From NCBI RefSeq assembly GCF_041052385.1, contig NZ_CP163439.1:10529001-10593000 (forward strand): 64,000 nt of DNA, in the 5' to 3' direction. Shown one piece after another: positions 9,486-17,566 of the stretch (position 1 is the first letter of the stretch; every line of letters begins with the position of its first letter). The position numbers and the translations under genes were made by a program. The notes beneath the pieces are model-generated. The model was not told where the DNA came from and did no database searches. It saw only the letters and a program-made list of their open reading frames with translations. Source of the stretch: Streptomyces sp. R28 (GTDB taxonomy: Bacteria; Actinomycetota; Actinomycetes; Streptomycetales; Streptomycetaceae).

Positions 9486-10085
9486 AGCCCGGGCCTGCAC
9501 CAGCTTGCGGGTGAAGCGGTGCATGTGGGGGTCCATCGAGTCGAGCGTGTCGGCGAGCACCTGATCGGGAGTCAGCCATCGGATCGCCGTGAACTCCTCC
9601 TCGTCGTAGGAGGTGAGGGTTCCTGCGTCCGCGCTGATGACGTACCAGAGCGAGACGTCCGTGTGTTCCCCCTGTCCCCGGGTCCGGGTGACGGTGAGGA
9701 ACAGGGGTCGCTCGCCCGTGATGTCCGAAGCGACCGCCGGGATGTTCAGCTCCTCCCGACACTCGCGCACCACCGCGGCCCACGGGTCCTCACCCTGCTC
9801 CACATGCCCGCCCGGTGGCAGCCACAGGCCGGCTTTGCGGTGCGCGACGAGCAGCAGTTCCCCGCGCTTGTCGTCCAGAACGACGAAGTAGCTCACGAGG
9901 TGAGTCTTCGGGACGTCAGGCTTACGGATCCGGTACACCGGTGCGCCGCCGGCCAGCCACTCGCCCGCAGTGCGCAAGTGGGTCCGCTCCAGGTCATCCC
10001 AAGGTTCGATGCCCTCGACCAGTTTCACCAGCCGGGCTCGAAGACGTCCATCAGGGGAATCGGGGAGACCGTGAGAGGACGACAT
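9480..10085 (-). CDS. NUDIX hydrolase, 201 aa
   Basis: Nudix box GGHVEQGEDPWAAVVRECREEL spans roughly residues 93-114 and keeps the catalytic REXXEE core (RECREEL). The N-terminal 60 residues (EWLAGGAPVYRIRKPDVP) are typical of actinobacterial NUDIX proteins that follow a short helical cap. Likely hydrolyses a nucleoside diphosphate derivative in the cytosol. The 3' end overlaps the DUF817 gene by 6 bases. Confidence 0.9.
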   Translation of the reverse strand: MSSSHGLPDSPDGRLRARLVKLVEGIEPWDDLERTHLRTAGEWLAGGAPVYRIRKPDVPKTHLVSYFVVLDDKRGELLLVAHRKAGLWLPPGGHVEQGEDPWAAVVRECREELNIPAVASDITGERPLFLTVTRTRGQGEHTDVSLWYVISADAGTLTSYDEEEFTAIRWLTPDQVLADTLDSMDPHMHRFTRKLVQARAS

Positions 10086-10174
10086 CCCCGCATTCTGGCA
10101 TCGGGCCGTGACAACTCGCCCTCGCGGGAGCGGACACCAGCCGCTGAGCCCTGGTGCGCGATCGGGGAAGAATG

Positions 10175-10199
10175 CCGGCGGGGGTGTCGCCCCCGCCGG
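10175..10199 (-). terminator. terminator of ABM monooxygenase gene
   Basis: Perfect 10-bp stem CCGGCGGGGG / CCCCCGCCGG with loop TGTCG, 6 bases downstream of the stop at 10206 on the minus strand. Confidence 0.85.
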
Positions 10200-10205
10200 T
10201 GATCG

Positions 10206-10535
10206 CTACTCGCCCTTCGGCCCCGCCTGCTGCACGACCTCGAAGGACCACAGCGTGGACCCGCTGGCCGCCGGCTTGGGGCGTTCGCCGCCTTCCGCGC
10301 CGCCGCCCTGGTGGGCCGACTTCATGGGGCCCTCCATCCAGGCCTGGAAGGACTCCTCGTCACGCCAGCGCGTGTACACGAGGTAGGTGTCGGTGCCTTC
10401 GACCGGCCGCAGGAGTTCGAACCACTCGAACCCGTCGGAGTTCTCCACGGCATGCGCACGGGAGGCGAAGCGCTTCTCCAGCGTCTCGCGCTGCTCGGCG
10501 GGGACGGTCAGTACGTTGATCTTGACTACGCTCAT
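10206..10535 (-). CDS. antibiotic biosynthesis monooxygenase (ABM) / IsdG-like protein, 109 aa
   Basis: A single dimeric ferredoxin-like domain: MSVVKINVLTVPAEQRETLE at the start, then DGFEWFELLRPVEGTDTYLVY and RDEESFQAWM, which are the usual ABM/IsdG landmarks. Start taken as the second ATG (10535), because an AGGATG ribosome-binding site fits it better than the ATG at 10544. The glycine-rich C-terminal insert (GGGAEGGERPKPA) is a loop. Members degrade heme or oxidise aromatic polyketides; the sequence alone does not decide which. Confidence 0.88.
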   Translation of the reverse strand: MSVVKINVLTVPAEQRETLEKRFASRAHAVENSDGFEWFELLRPVEGTDTYLVYTRWRDEESFQAWMEGPMKSAHQGGGAEGGERPKPAASGSTLWSFEVVQQAGPKGE

Positions 10536-10635
10536 GGTGTTCATCCTGCCGCACGGTCACCGCCGGACGCGCAGCGGCTCGTGCGTCACAGGCATGGCTC
10601 ACCCGGCGGCGCTCGCGCCCTTGTGCACGGTTCGA

Positions 10636-10674
10636 GAGGAGCGGTCCGGTCGGCCACCGCCAGGACCGCCCCTC
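10636..10674 (-). terminator. terminator of secreted protease gene
   Basis: GCGGTCC (10641-10647) pairs with GGACCGC (10663-10669), and the stem extends through GAGG/CCTC after one mismatch. It lies just past the protease stop. Confidence 0.75.
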
Positions 10675-10685
10675 CCGCCCGTGAA

Positions 10686-11846
10686 TCAGGCCGTGTGCAG
10701 AGTCAACCCGTAGCGGCCGAGGATCTCGTTGACGGGCTGGAACCAGGTCTCCCCGCCCCCGGAGCAGTTGCCCCAGCCGCCTGAGGTGACCCCTTGGGCC
10801 TGGTCACCGCTGATGAAGGAGCCTCCGGAGTCGCCGGGTTCGGCGCAGACGCTGGTCTTCGTCATCTGGTGCACCGCTCCCTGGCTGTAGTTGACCGTCT
10901 CGTTCTTGGCCAGCACGGTGCCGCAGTGCCAGTGCGTCGTGGAGCCGGACCGGCATATGGAGGTGCCCACGGGTGCCTCGGCCGAGCCGCGTACGAGGCG
11001 GTCGGGCACCGTGCCCCAGCCGAGGACCACCGGCACGGTCCACCAGCCGCTGCCGACGCTCACCCAGGCGTAGTCGTTGTCCGGGAACGAGGAGCCCTGG
11101 AACGTTCCGACGTAGGTGCCGTCCCAGCCCCTGACACCGGCTCCCTGGCCACCGCAGTGCCCTGCGGTGATGAATCCGCCATGCACCGAGAAGCCTATGG
11201 AGCAGCGGACGTTGCCTGTGTAGTAGGGGTCGCCGCCGACTGTTCCCGCCGCGAAGGTGCGCGGGGCGGCGGCGACCGTCTCGACCGTGACGCGTCCGGT
11301 CGCCAGGGCGCGGGAGACGAATCGCCGGACATCGTTGTCGGCCCGCCTGTCGCGGACGACGTTCACAACGACCGTGTTGGCCATCGGATCGACGTGCCAA
11401 CTGCTCACGCCCGGCGGGGCGGGGAGCCGGTCGATGCGCGCCTTGGCCGCGTCGAGTTCTCCGGCGCTGTGCGCGACGGTGCGAACGGTCGCGCCGGAAG
11501 CCCGGATCTCCCGCACGGTCGCGGGCGCCGCGTCCGACGTGACGGCCACGGTGAGCCGCTCGCTCTCCGCGTCGAACCACGAGCCGCCGTAAGCGGATCC
11601 GGCTGTTTTGCGCGCCTTCGGCGTCAGGTCCATGGCGGTGCGTTCCGCCGCCAGCCGGGCCTTGGCTCGCGGTTCGGACAGACCGAGGTCCCGCTGCATC
11701 GCCTGCAGCAGTCCGGCGGAGGCGGGTTCGGTATCGGTCACCGTGGGGGAGCCGGTCGCTGCGGCCGAGGTGGTTCCGCCTGCGGTCCAGCTGCCGAGGA
11801 CGAGCAGTACGGCGAGGCCGGCGTACTTGAGTTGGATGCGTCTCAA
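10686..11846 (-). CDS. secreted S1 serine protease, streptogrisin type, 386 aa
   Basis: Start is TTG at 11846 with GAAGGG 8 bases upstream; the frame extends 16 codons further but without a ribosome-binding site. Signal peptide, then an alpha-lytic-type pro-domain (about residues 40-190), then the protease. The catalytic triad is visible: His in TAGHC (about 230), Asp in NDYAWV (about 258) and Ser in GDSGGSF (about 340), with disulfide-forming cysteines around them. Exported as a zymogen and self-processed. A LacI-type palindrome lies 50 bases upstream of the start. Confidence 0.93.
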   Translation of the reverse strand: MRRIQLKYAGLAVLLVLGSWTAGGTTSAAATGSPTVTDTEPASAGLLQAMQRDLGLSEPRAKARLAAERTAMDLTPKARKTAGSAYGGSWFDAESERLTVAVTSDAAPATVREIRASGATVRTVAHSAGELDAAKARIDRLPAPPGVSSWHVDPMANTVVVNVVRDRRADNDVRRFVSRALATGRVTVETVAAAPRTFAAGTVGGDPYYTGNVRCSIGFSVHGGFITAGHCGGQGAGVRGWDGTYVGTFQGSSFPDNDYAWVSVGSGWWTVPVVLGWGTVPDRLVRGSAEAPVGTSICRSGSTTHWHCGTVLAKNETVNYSQGAVHQMTKTSVCAEPGDSGGSFISGDQAQGVTSGGWGNCSGGGETWFQPVNEILGRYGLTLHTA

Positions 11847-11896
11847 GGGAGTTGCCCTTCGTCGTTCCAATGAAGTGGGGTGGAACAACCGCAATC

Positions 11897-11910
11897 TGAG
11901 AGCGCTCTCA
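11897..11910. promoter_or_regulatory. LacI-family operator-like palindrome upstream of protease gene
   Basis: TGAGAGCGCTCTCA is a perfect 14-bp palindrome with the central CG-containing AGCGCT core typical of LacI/GalR-family operators, close in pattern to the CebR box TGGGAGCGCTCCCA. It sits 51 bases before the protease start, where a repressor would block transcription. Confidence 0.6.
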
Positions 11911-12098
11911 TTCAGGGTCGGGCAGAGCTTAGCCAGGGTGCCGTGTCAGGTCCATACCAATTCGGCGGCTGAATGGCGGTCCGCCGGCGGCTCACACTCG
12001 TAGCGGCCGGCCACCACCCCTTGAGCCCCGGGCGGAATCGCTGCGTGTGGACCCCCGCTTGACCCCCGCCAGACCACCGCATAGAAGGAGCACCGTCC

Positions 12099-12730
12099 GT
12101 GGACCTGGCAGCCACGCTGGCCACTCACCGTCTGGTCGCGATCGTGCGGGGCGACGACCCCGACGCCGCGCTGCGCACTGTGCTGGCCCTGGCCGAGGAG
12201 GGCGTCGAACTGGTCGAGGTGTCACTCGCCGGTCCCGACGCCCTCTCCGTCATCGAACGCGCCCGCCAGGCCCTCGGTCCGGACCGGTCACTCGGCGCCG
12301 GCACGGTACTGACCGCCGAGGACGCACACGCCGCGCACGGCGCCGGAGCCGACTTCGCCGTCACACCGGGACTGGGCGACGGCGTCCGTACGGCGCAGGA
12401 GCTGGGCATGCCGGTCCTGCCGGCGTGCTGACCCCGACCGAGATCATCGCCGCCCGCGCCCTGGGCGTGGCCGCGCTGAAGGTCTTCCCGATCGCCCAGG
12501 CCGGAGGAGCGGCCTATCTGAAGGCCCTGCGCGGCCCGTTCCCCGACGCACCGTTCGTCCCGGTGGGCGGAATCGACGAGGCCGCCGCCCGCGCCTGCCT
12601 CGGGGCGGGTGCGACCGCGGTCGGCGTCGGCTCCCCGCTCGTCGGCGACGCCACCGACGGCGGCAGCATCGCCGCCCTCAGGGAGCGCGCCCGCGCATTC
12701 CTCGCCGTCGTACGAGAGGCAACGCGGTGA
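12099..12730 (+). pseudogene. eda: KDPG/KHG aldolase with a single-base frameshift
   Basis: Starts at GTG 12099 behind AAGGAG. The first frame gives the aldolase N-terminus (RLVAIVRGDDPDAALRT, GAGTVLTAEDA) and stops at 12431. The next frame continues without gap from LTPTEIIAARALGVAALKVF, with the Schiff-base lysine in ALKVFP, to 12730. One missing G near 12422-12424 (expected LPGVLTPTE) accounts for the break. The enzyme cleaves 2-keto-3-deoxy-6-phosphogluconate to pyruvate and glyceraldehyde-3-phosphate. Either a recent pseudogene or a sequencing error; downstream coupling to the kinase is still intact. Confidence 0.85.
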
Positions 12731-12915
12731 CCGCAGTGCACCTCGCCACCACCCACGTCGGCCTGGCCGTACCGGTCCGCGATGACGGGGCCCTGGCCAC
12801 GGCTCGTGTGGACGTGCCCGGCACGCCGACGCCCGCCCGCCGACTCGACACCGCCCGGCATCCAGCGACCGCCGGGGATCCGGCAAGTCCGACGGCCACG
12901 GGGGAACCGGCATGA
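12727..12915 (+). CDS. possible small coupled ORF, 62 aa
   Basis: GTG at 12727 overlaps the aldolase stop (GTGA) and the stop overlaps the kinase ATG (ATGA). Codons are strongly GC3-biased. The N-terminal half (MTAVHLATTHVGLAVPVRDD) looks protein-like; the C-terminal half is Pro/Thr/Ala-rich. It may be a real small protein, a remnant of a longer gene, or just an open spacer. Confidence 0.35.
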   Translation: MTAVHLATTHVGLAVPVRDDGALATARVDVPGTPTPARRLDTARHPATAGDPASPTATGEPA

Positions 12916-12959
12916 ACGCCGCACCCGCATCCGGCATGAACGCCGCACCGGCATCCGGC
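12912..12959 (+). repeat. 24-bp direct repeat duplicating the kinase start
   Basis: Two near-identical 24-base copies (one C/G difference), each encoding MNAAPASG and each beginning with ATG, followed by a third ATG at 12960. The duplication offers three in-frame starts. Confidence 0.85.
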
Positions 12960-13964
12960 ATGACCGGCCCGTGGCGCCCAGCCTCCGGCCCGGTCGTCTG
13001 CATCGGCGAGACGATGGCGGCCCTGGCCCCCGACCCACCCAGCCCTCTGCTCAACGCGGCGCACCTGCGACTTTCGGTTGCCGGGGCCGAGTCGAACGTC
13101 GCCATGTACCTGGCCGACCACGGCATCCCGGCCGCCTGGCTGTCGGCACTCGGCGACGACCCCTTGGGGCGCCGTGTCCGCGCCACGGTCGCCGCCGCCG
13201 GCGTCGACGTGTCGCACGTACGCACCGACCCGCATCGTCCGACCGGTCTGCTGGTGAAGGACCCGGGCGCCGCCGGGACCCGCGTCCACTACTACCGACG
13301 CGGTTCGGCCGCCTCCGCCCTGGGCCCCGAGGTATTGGACGGTCAGCCCGCCCGTTCGGCCTCGCTGCTGCACCTGACCGGTATCACGCCGGCGCTGTCC
13401 GCGTCGTGCCGCCAACTGGTGGCCCGGGCACTGGCCGCCGAGCCCGGCACCCGCCCGTACCCGGTGAGCTTCGACGTGAACCACCGTGCCGCTCTGTGGC
13501 CGGACAGGTCGGCCCCTGCCGTGCTGCGCGAACTGGCCGACCGGGCGGACATCGTGTTCGTCGGCCTGGACGAGGCACAGGACCTGTGGGGGGAGGAACT
13601 GACGCCGGCAGGCATACGGGCTCAACTCCCGCGCCCCCACATCTTCGTCGTCAAGGACGGAGCGAACGCCGCGACCGCGTTCACCGATGAGGGCGTCGTC
13701 ACGGTGCCGGCGCCACGCACGACGGTGGTCGAGGCCGTCGGCGCCGGTGACGCCTTCGCGGCCGGTTTCCTCGCGGGCCTGCTGAGGGGCGCGACCACGA
13801 CACGCGCCCTCCGGCTCGGCCACATCACCGCGGCCTCCGCCCTTCAAGTGACGGGAGACCACGGCCCGTTGCCCGGCCCGCAGGAGATCGAAGCGCTGCT
13901 CGCCCTCCCGGCGGGGGAGTGGCAGAGCGGGCCGGCGGCCGCGCCATCACCGACTGAGCATTGA
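12912..13964 (+). CDS. kdgK: PfkB-family sugar kinase, probable 2-keto-3-deoxygluconate kinase, 350 aa
   Basis: PfkB/ribokinase fold: the N-terminal substrate region VAGAESNVAMYLADHG and the C-terminal anion-hole/catalytic motif EAVGAGDAFAAGF with the catalytic Asp. The likely reaction is ATP-dependent phosphorylation of 2-keto-3-deoxygluconate (or a galacto isomer) to KDPG, matching the aldolase just upstream. GGGGGAA sits 6 bases before the first ATG. The first 16 residues come from the tandem repeat. Context supports KDG kinase; other sugar substrates are possible. Confidence 0.88.
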   Translation: MNAAPASGMNAAPASGMTGPWRPASGPVVCIGETMAALAPDPPSPLLNAAHLRLSVAGAESNVAMYLADHGIPAAWLSALGDDPLGRRVRATVAAAGVDVSHVRTDPHRPTGLLVKDPGAAGTRVHYYRRGSAASALGPEVLDGQPARSASLLHLTGITPALSASCRQLVARALAAEPGTRPYPVSFDVNHRAALWPDRSAPAVLRELADRADIVFVGLDEAQDLWGEELTPAGIRAQLPRPHIFVVKDGANAATAFTDEGVVTVPAPRTTVVEAVGAGDAFAAGFLAGLLRGATTTRALRLGHITAASALQVTGDHGPLPGPQEIEALLALPAGEWQSGPAAAPSPTEH

Positions 13965-14030
13965 CGCCGTGAGTCTCGTTACGCAACTCTGGAGGTCACA
14001 GTCCTTCGTCGTGGAAGGGGTTGATGCGCA

Positions 14031-14537
14031 GTGGAGTGGACGGGTGCACGCTATGCGGACATGCCCACGGTGCAAGTGCGGGCGTGGGTCGACGCGCCGC
14101 CGGACCGGGTGTGGCGGATCGTTTCCGATGTGACGTTGATGCCGGCCATGAGCGATGAGCTCCAGTCGGTCGAGTGGCTCGACGGCGCGGCAGGGCCCGC
14201 CGTGGGTGCTCGCTTCGTCGGCCGGAGCAGGCACGAGGACTTCGGGGAGTGGGAGACCACCTCGCACGTCATCGAGTGCGAGCCCCCGCGCGCCCTTGCC
14301 TGGGCCGTGGCCGACCCCTCTCGTCCCAGTGCCGTCTGGCGCTTCCGGCTCGAACCCAGGGACGGCGGAACCGAGTTGTCCGAGTGGATGCAGATGGGGC
14401 CCGGACGGTCCGGTCTGTCCTTCGCCATCGACCGGATGCCGGAGAAGGAAGAAAAGATCGTGTTCGTGCGTATGCGGGAATTCGAGGCCAACATGACCGC
14501 CACCCTGGGGCACATCAAGAAGCTGGCGGAGGCGTGA
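14031..14537 (+). CDS. SRPBCC (START-like) family protein, 168 aa
   Basis: One helix-grip ligand-binding domain: VQVRAWVDAPPDRVWRIVSD at the start is the classic SRPBCC opening, and the C-terminal long helix is present. GTG at 14031 follows GGAAGGGG; the internal ATG at 14061 is an alternative. It may bind a hydrophobic ligand or act as a cyclase-like protein. The stop overlaps the next start by one base (TGATG), so it is coupled to the luciferase-like gene. Confidence 0.85.
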   Translation: MEWTGARYADMPTVQVRAWVDAPPDRVWRIVSDVTLMPAMSDELQSVEWLDGAAGPAVGARFVGRSRHEDFGEWETTSHVIECEPPRALAWAVADPSRPSAVWRFRLEPRDGGTELSEWMQMGPGRSGLSFAIDRMPEKEEKIVFVRMREFEANMTATLGHIKKLAEA

Positions 14538-15595
14538 TGCGGGCCGCGACCACTGTCGAGGCGTGCGGACTCGGTTCCTGGACACAGCAACGGGACTTCG
14601 TCGTCGAGGCGGAGAAGCTCGGCCTCGACATCTGCTGGGTGGCCGAGGCATGGGGCTCCGACGCGCCCTCCGCCCTCGGCTACTACGCCGCCCACACCGA
14701 ACGCATGCTGCTGGGCTCCGGTGTCATGCAGGTCGGGACGCGCAGTCCGGTGGCTCTCGCGCAGACCGCGATCACCCTCGCCAACCTGTCTCAGGGACGC
14801 TTCGTGCTCGGCCTGGGCCCCTCGGGTCCCCAGGTGATGGAAGGGCTGCACGGCGTTCGCTTCGCCCGCCCGCTGGCGAGGGTGCGCGAGACCGTGGAGA
14901 TCGTGCGGCAGGCACTGACCGGCGGCAAGATCGACCACTCCGGCACCGAATACCGCATCCCCCTGCCCGGCGGGGACGCCGTACCCATGAAGCTGTCGAT
15001 GCGAGCCGAGCACCCCGTACCGCTCTACCTCGCTGCCCTGTCACCTGCCATGCTCCGGCTGACCGGCGAGGTCGCGGACGGCTGGCTCGGCACGAGCTTC
15101 GTGCCCGAAGGAGCGGCGGACGCCTACTTCGCTCATCTCGACGAGGGGCTCGCGCGCGGCGGGCGCGTCCGTGCGGATCTGGACGTCTGCCAGGGCGCCG
15201 AGGTGGCCTTCGCCCCCGACGAGGAGGCGCTCGGCGCCATGGTGGCCGGCCGCAGGAAGGAACTCGCCTTCAGCCTCGGCGGCATGGGCTCGGCGTCCAC
15301 CAACTTCTACAACCGCGCCTACAGCAGGCAGGGTTGGGCGGAGGTGGCCGAGGAGGTACGGCAGCGCTGGCAGGCGGGGGACCGGGACGGGGCGGCCGCG
15401 CTGGTCACGGACGAGATGGTCCTCGCGACGACGCTGATCGGCACGGAGAGCATGGTGCGGGAGCGGTTGCGCGTCTGGCGCGACGCCGGTGTGGACACCG
15501 TGCGCCTGTATCCGGCCGGTGCGGACATGGCCGCCCGGCTCGACACGCTGGGCCGTGCGATCGAGCTGGTCCACGAGGTCGGAGCGCAGCCGTGA
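14537..15595 (+). CDS. LLM-class F420-dependent (luciferase-like) oxidoreductase, 352 aa
   Basis: Luciferase-like TIM barrel: EAEKLGLDICWVAEAWG, then the conserved QTAITLANLSQGRFVLGLGPSG and a C-terminal GTESMVRERLRVWRDAGVDT. Such enzymes use coenzyme F420 or FMN; the residue pattern resembles F420-dependent actinobacterial members. ATG at 14537 overlaps the previous stop, and the 3' end overlaps the HxlR start by GTGA, so all three genes form one operon. Confidence 0.9.
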   Translation: MRAATTVEACGLGSWTQQRDFVVEAEKLGLDICWVAEAWGSDAPSALGYYAAHTERMLLGSGVMQVGTRSPVALAQTAITLANLSQGRFVLGLGPSGPQVMEGLHGVRFARPLARVRETVEIVRQALTGGKIDHSGTEYRIPLPGGDAVPMKLSMRAEHPVPLYLAALSPAMLRLTGEVADGWLGTSFVPEGAADAYFAHLDEGLARGGRVRADLDVCQGAEVAFAPDEEALGAMVAGRRKELAFSLGGMGSASTNFYNRAYSRQGWAEVAEEVRQRWQAGDRDGAAALVTDEMVLATTLIGTESMVRERLRVWRDAGVDTVRLYPAGADMAARLDTLGRAIELVHEVGAQP

Positions 15596-16095
15596 GCGCG
15601 CGCACGTCCTTCGCCAACTGGCCGTGCTCGATCGCGCGGACCCTGGACGTGGTGGGCGACGCCTGGACCCCGCTGGTCCTTCGGGAGGCCTTCTACGGCA
15701 GCTGCCGGTTCGAGGAGTTCCAGGGGGAGTTGGGGATCGCCCGGAACACGCTCACCGACCGGCTGCGTCGTCTGGTCGAGGCGGGGCTGATGGAGCGACG
15801 GCTCTACGAGAGCGAGCCGCCCCGCCACGAGTACCTGCTCACGGAGCAGGGCAAGGACCTCTTCCCGGTCCTCGCCGCGATGGCACGCTGGGGCGACCGC
15901 TGGCTCGCCGGGCCCGAGGGGCCTCCGACCACCCTGCATCACGAGGCCTGCGGCCACGACGGTCACGCGGAGGTCGTCTGTTCCACCTGCCGCGAGCCGC
16001 TGCACGCCGACACCACGACCGTCCGGATGGGCCCCGGCTATCCGGAACGGCTCAAGTCCCGGCCCGATGTACAGCGCCGCTTCTCGCCGGACTGA
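15592..16095 (+). CDS. HxlR-type winged-helix transcriptional regulator, 167 aa
   Basis: GTG at 15592 overlaps the upstream stop (GTGA). N-terminal HxlR signature: WPCSIARTLDVVGDAWTPLVLREAFYG, with the DNA-recognition segment FQGELGIARNTLTDRLRRLVEAGL. The C-terminal tail has Cys/His pairs (HEACGHDGHAEVVCSTC) that could form a small zinc site. Probably a local, redox- or ligand-responsive regulator of the SRPBCC/LLM operon. Confidence 0.9.
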   Translation: MSARTSFANWPCSIARTLDVVGDAWTPLVLREAFYGSCRFEEFQGELGIARNTLTDRLRRLVEAGLMERRLYESEPPRHEYLLTEQGKDLFPVLAAMARWGDRWLAGPEGPPTTLHHEACGHDGHAEVVCSTCREPLHADTTTVRMGPGYPERLKSRPDVQRRFSPD

Positions 16096-16104
16096 CCGGG
16101 CAAG

Positions 16105-16248
16105 GCGATGCGCGTTCCGCCGCACATCCGGATGCAGCAGATGCCGGACCGGCGGTGCGGCGGCGGCCAGCAGCCGCAGCAGGGTGGACTTGCCGGAGCC
16201 GTTCTCACCGATGGCAGCGGGCACGGGGGTAGGGGCGCGTTCGCGCAT
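16105..16248 (-). pseudogene. fragment of an ABC-transporter ATPase (Walker A remnant)
   Basis: Minus-strand reading from 16248 gives MRERAPTPVPAA then IGENGSGKSTLLRLLA, a perfect Walker A, but the usual 25-30 upstream residues are absent and the domain is lost right after it. No signature or Walker B follows. A decayed gene end; the frame stays open by chance over the neighbouring HxlR gene. Confidence 0.5.
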
Positions 16249-16426
16249 GTGACTTTCCCTGGGATGCGCGGTGTCTACGCGCAGCGGAGCGGCGGCGTCG
16301 GCCAGTGTTCCCCGGGGATACGGCAACGGTGCGCGTCGCCGTACAACCCTTGAGGCATGTGGCTGGTCTCAACCACCGTACGAATCAATCCGATCTTTCA
16401 GTACATCTCGTTCCACGGGGGAACAT

Positions 16427-16882
16427 ATGAACCTGGTCCGCAACCACAACCGCACGCGTCGCGCCGTGACCGCAGCCGTCACCCTCCTGATGGTGACCGT
16501 CCTTGGTGTGGCGGGTGCCGGGGCGTCCAACGCCGAGACCGCGGCACCGCAGACACGGCAGATAGCCTCGTCCGTCCTCGGCAGCGACTACAAGCTCACG
16601 CTGACCGCCCTGCGGTCGACCGAGGACCAGTACGCCGCCTCGGTGCGGCTGCAGGTCTACACCCAGAGCGGTGGCGCCTGGAAGGAGTCCGACCGGGTCA
16701 CCGTGGGAGACGTCGACGGATGGTTCTGGTACCCGCTGACGGGCAGTGGTGCCGTCTGCGAGTTCTCCACCGCGAGCACGGAACCCGCGCCGCTCACCGT
16801 GAGCCTGCTGATCACACCTTCCATCGGCTGCTCGGAGCCCACGCACTACGTGGTGAAGCAGGGCAAGGTGTACGCCGGCTGA
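16427..16882 (+). CDS. secreted protein of unknown function, 151 aa
   Basis: GGGGGAA precedes the ATG at 16427. Clear signal peptide (basic MNLVRNHNRTRR, hydrophobic core VTLLMVTVLGVAGAG, Ala-rich cleavage). The mature protein is beta-strand-like (YKLTLTALRSTEDQYAASVR) with two cysteines (VCEF and GCSEP) and ends in VVKQGKVYAG. No family recognised. Confidence 0.8.
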   Translation: MNLVRNHNRTRRAVTAAVTLLMVTVLGVAGAGASNAETAAPQTRQIASSVLGSDYKLTLTALRSTEDQYAASVRLQVYTQSGGAWKESDRVTVGDVDGWFWYPLTGSGAVCEFSTASTEPAPLTVSLLITPSIGCSEPTHYVVKQGKVYAG

Positions 16883-17061
16883 CCCGCGATCCGGTCGGCA
16901 CAACAGGCTCTGTCGTCGCTCTCGTCCGTGGTGTCTCGCCGCTGCGACCAATTTCGGACGCGTAGCCGCGCTCTGGCTGGGAACCAGCGGGGTGGAAGCA
17001 GCACGAGAAGCAGCACGACGAGTCACGGCGGCCGACGAGCGGACGGGCCGAAGAAGGTGTG

Positions 17062-17499
17062 ATGGCGACCGAATCGCGTGGGGGCGGCAAACCGTCCTCC
17101 GAAGAGATCGAGGACCGGGAGGTCAGGTTTGACGGGGGATTCGGCGATGTGACGAGAGCCCGCCTGTGTGCGGAGGAGTTCCTGACCACGTTGGCGCGGT
17201 CCTCACCGCCGGCGGCGCCCGAGTACCGGGACGACATCCTGCTGGTCGTCAGCGAGCTCGCCGCCAACACCATCCAGTACGCTCCGGGACCGTTCGAGCT
17301 GATGCTGCGCAAGGCGTTCGACGGTGTTCACGTGACGCTCAGCGACACGAGCACCACTCCACCGGCGCCACGGCCCTTCCACCCCGGCAAGGGCGGTGGC
17401 GGCGGTATCGGCTGGTACCTGATCCACACTCTGTGCGACCAGGTCAGCGTGGTGGTGCGTGCGGACGGCAAGGATGTGCACGCGTTTCTGCCCTGGTGA
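17062..17499 (+). CDS. HATPase anti-sigma factor (RsbW-like), 145 aa
   Basis: A single GHKL ATPase domain. N-box: LVVSELAANTIQYA; the glycine-rich lid region GGGGGIGWYLI is present, and the short length is typical of Streptomyces anti-sigma serine kinases. ATG at 17062 fits GAAGAAGG better than the overlapping GTG at 17059. Expected to bind a sigma-B/F-type factor and to phosphorylate a STAS antagonist. It opens a 10-kb partner-switching island. Confidence 0.88.
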   Translation: MATESRGGGKPSSEEIEDREVRFDGGFGDVTRARLCAEEFLTTLARSSPPAAPEYRDDILLVVSELAANTIQYAPGPFELMLRKAFDGVHVTLSDTSTTPPAPRPFHPGKGGGGGIGWYLIHTLCDQVSVVVRADGKDVHAFLPW

Positions 17500-17566
17500 G
17501 GTGCCCGGGTGAGGTGCCCGCAGCCCGAGGAGAGCCCGACGAGCGGACTTGCGCGCGAGCGGGCTC

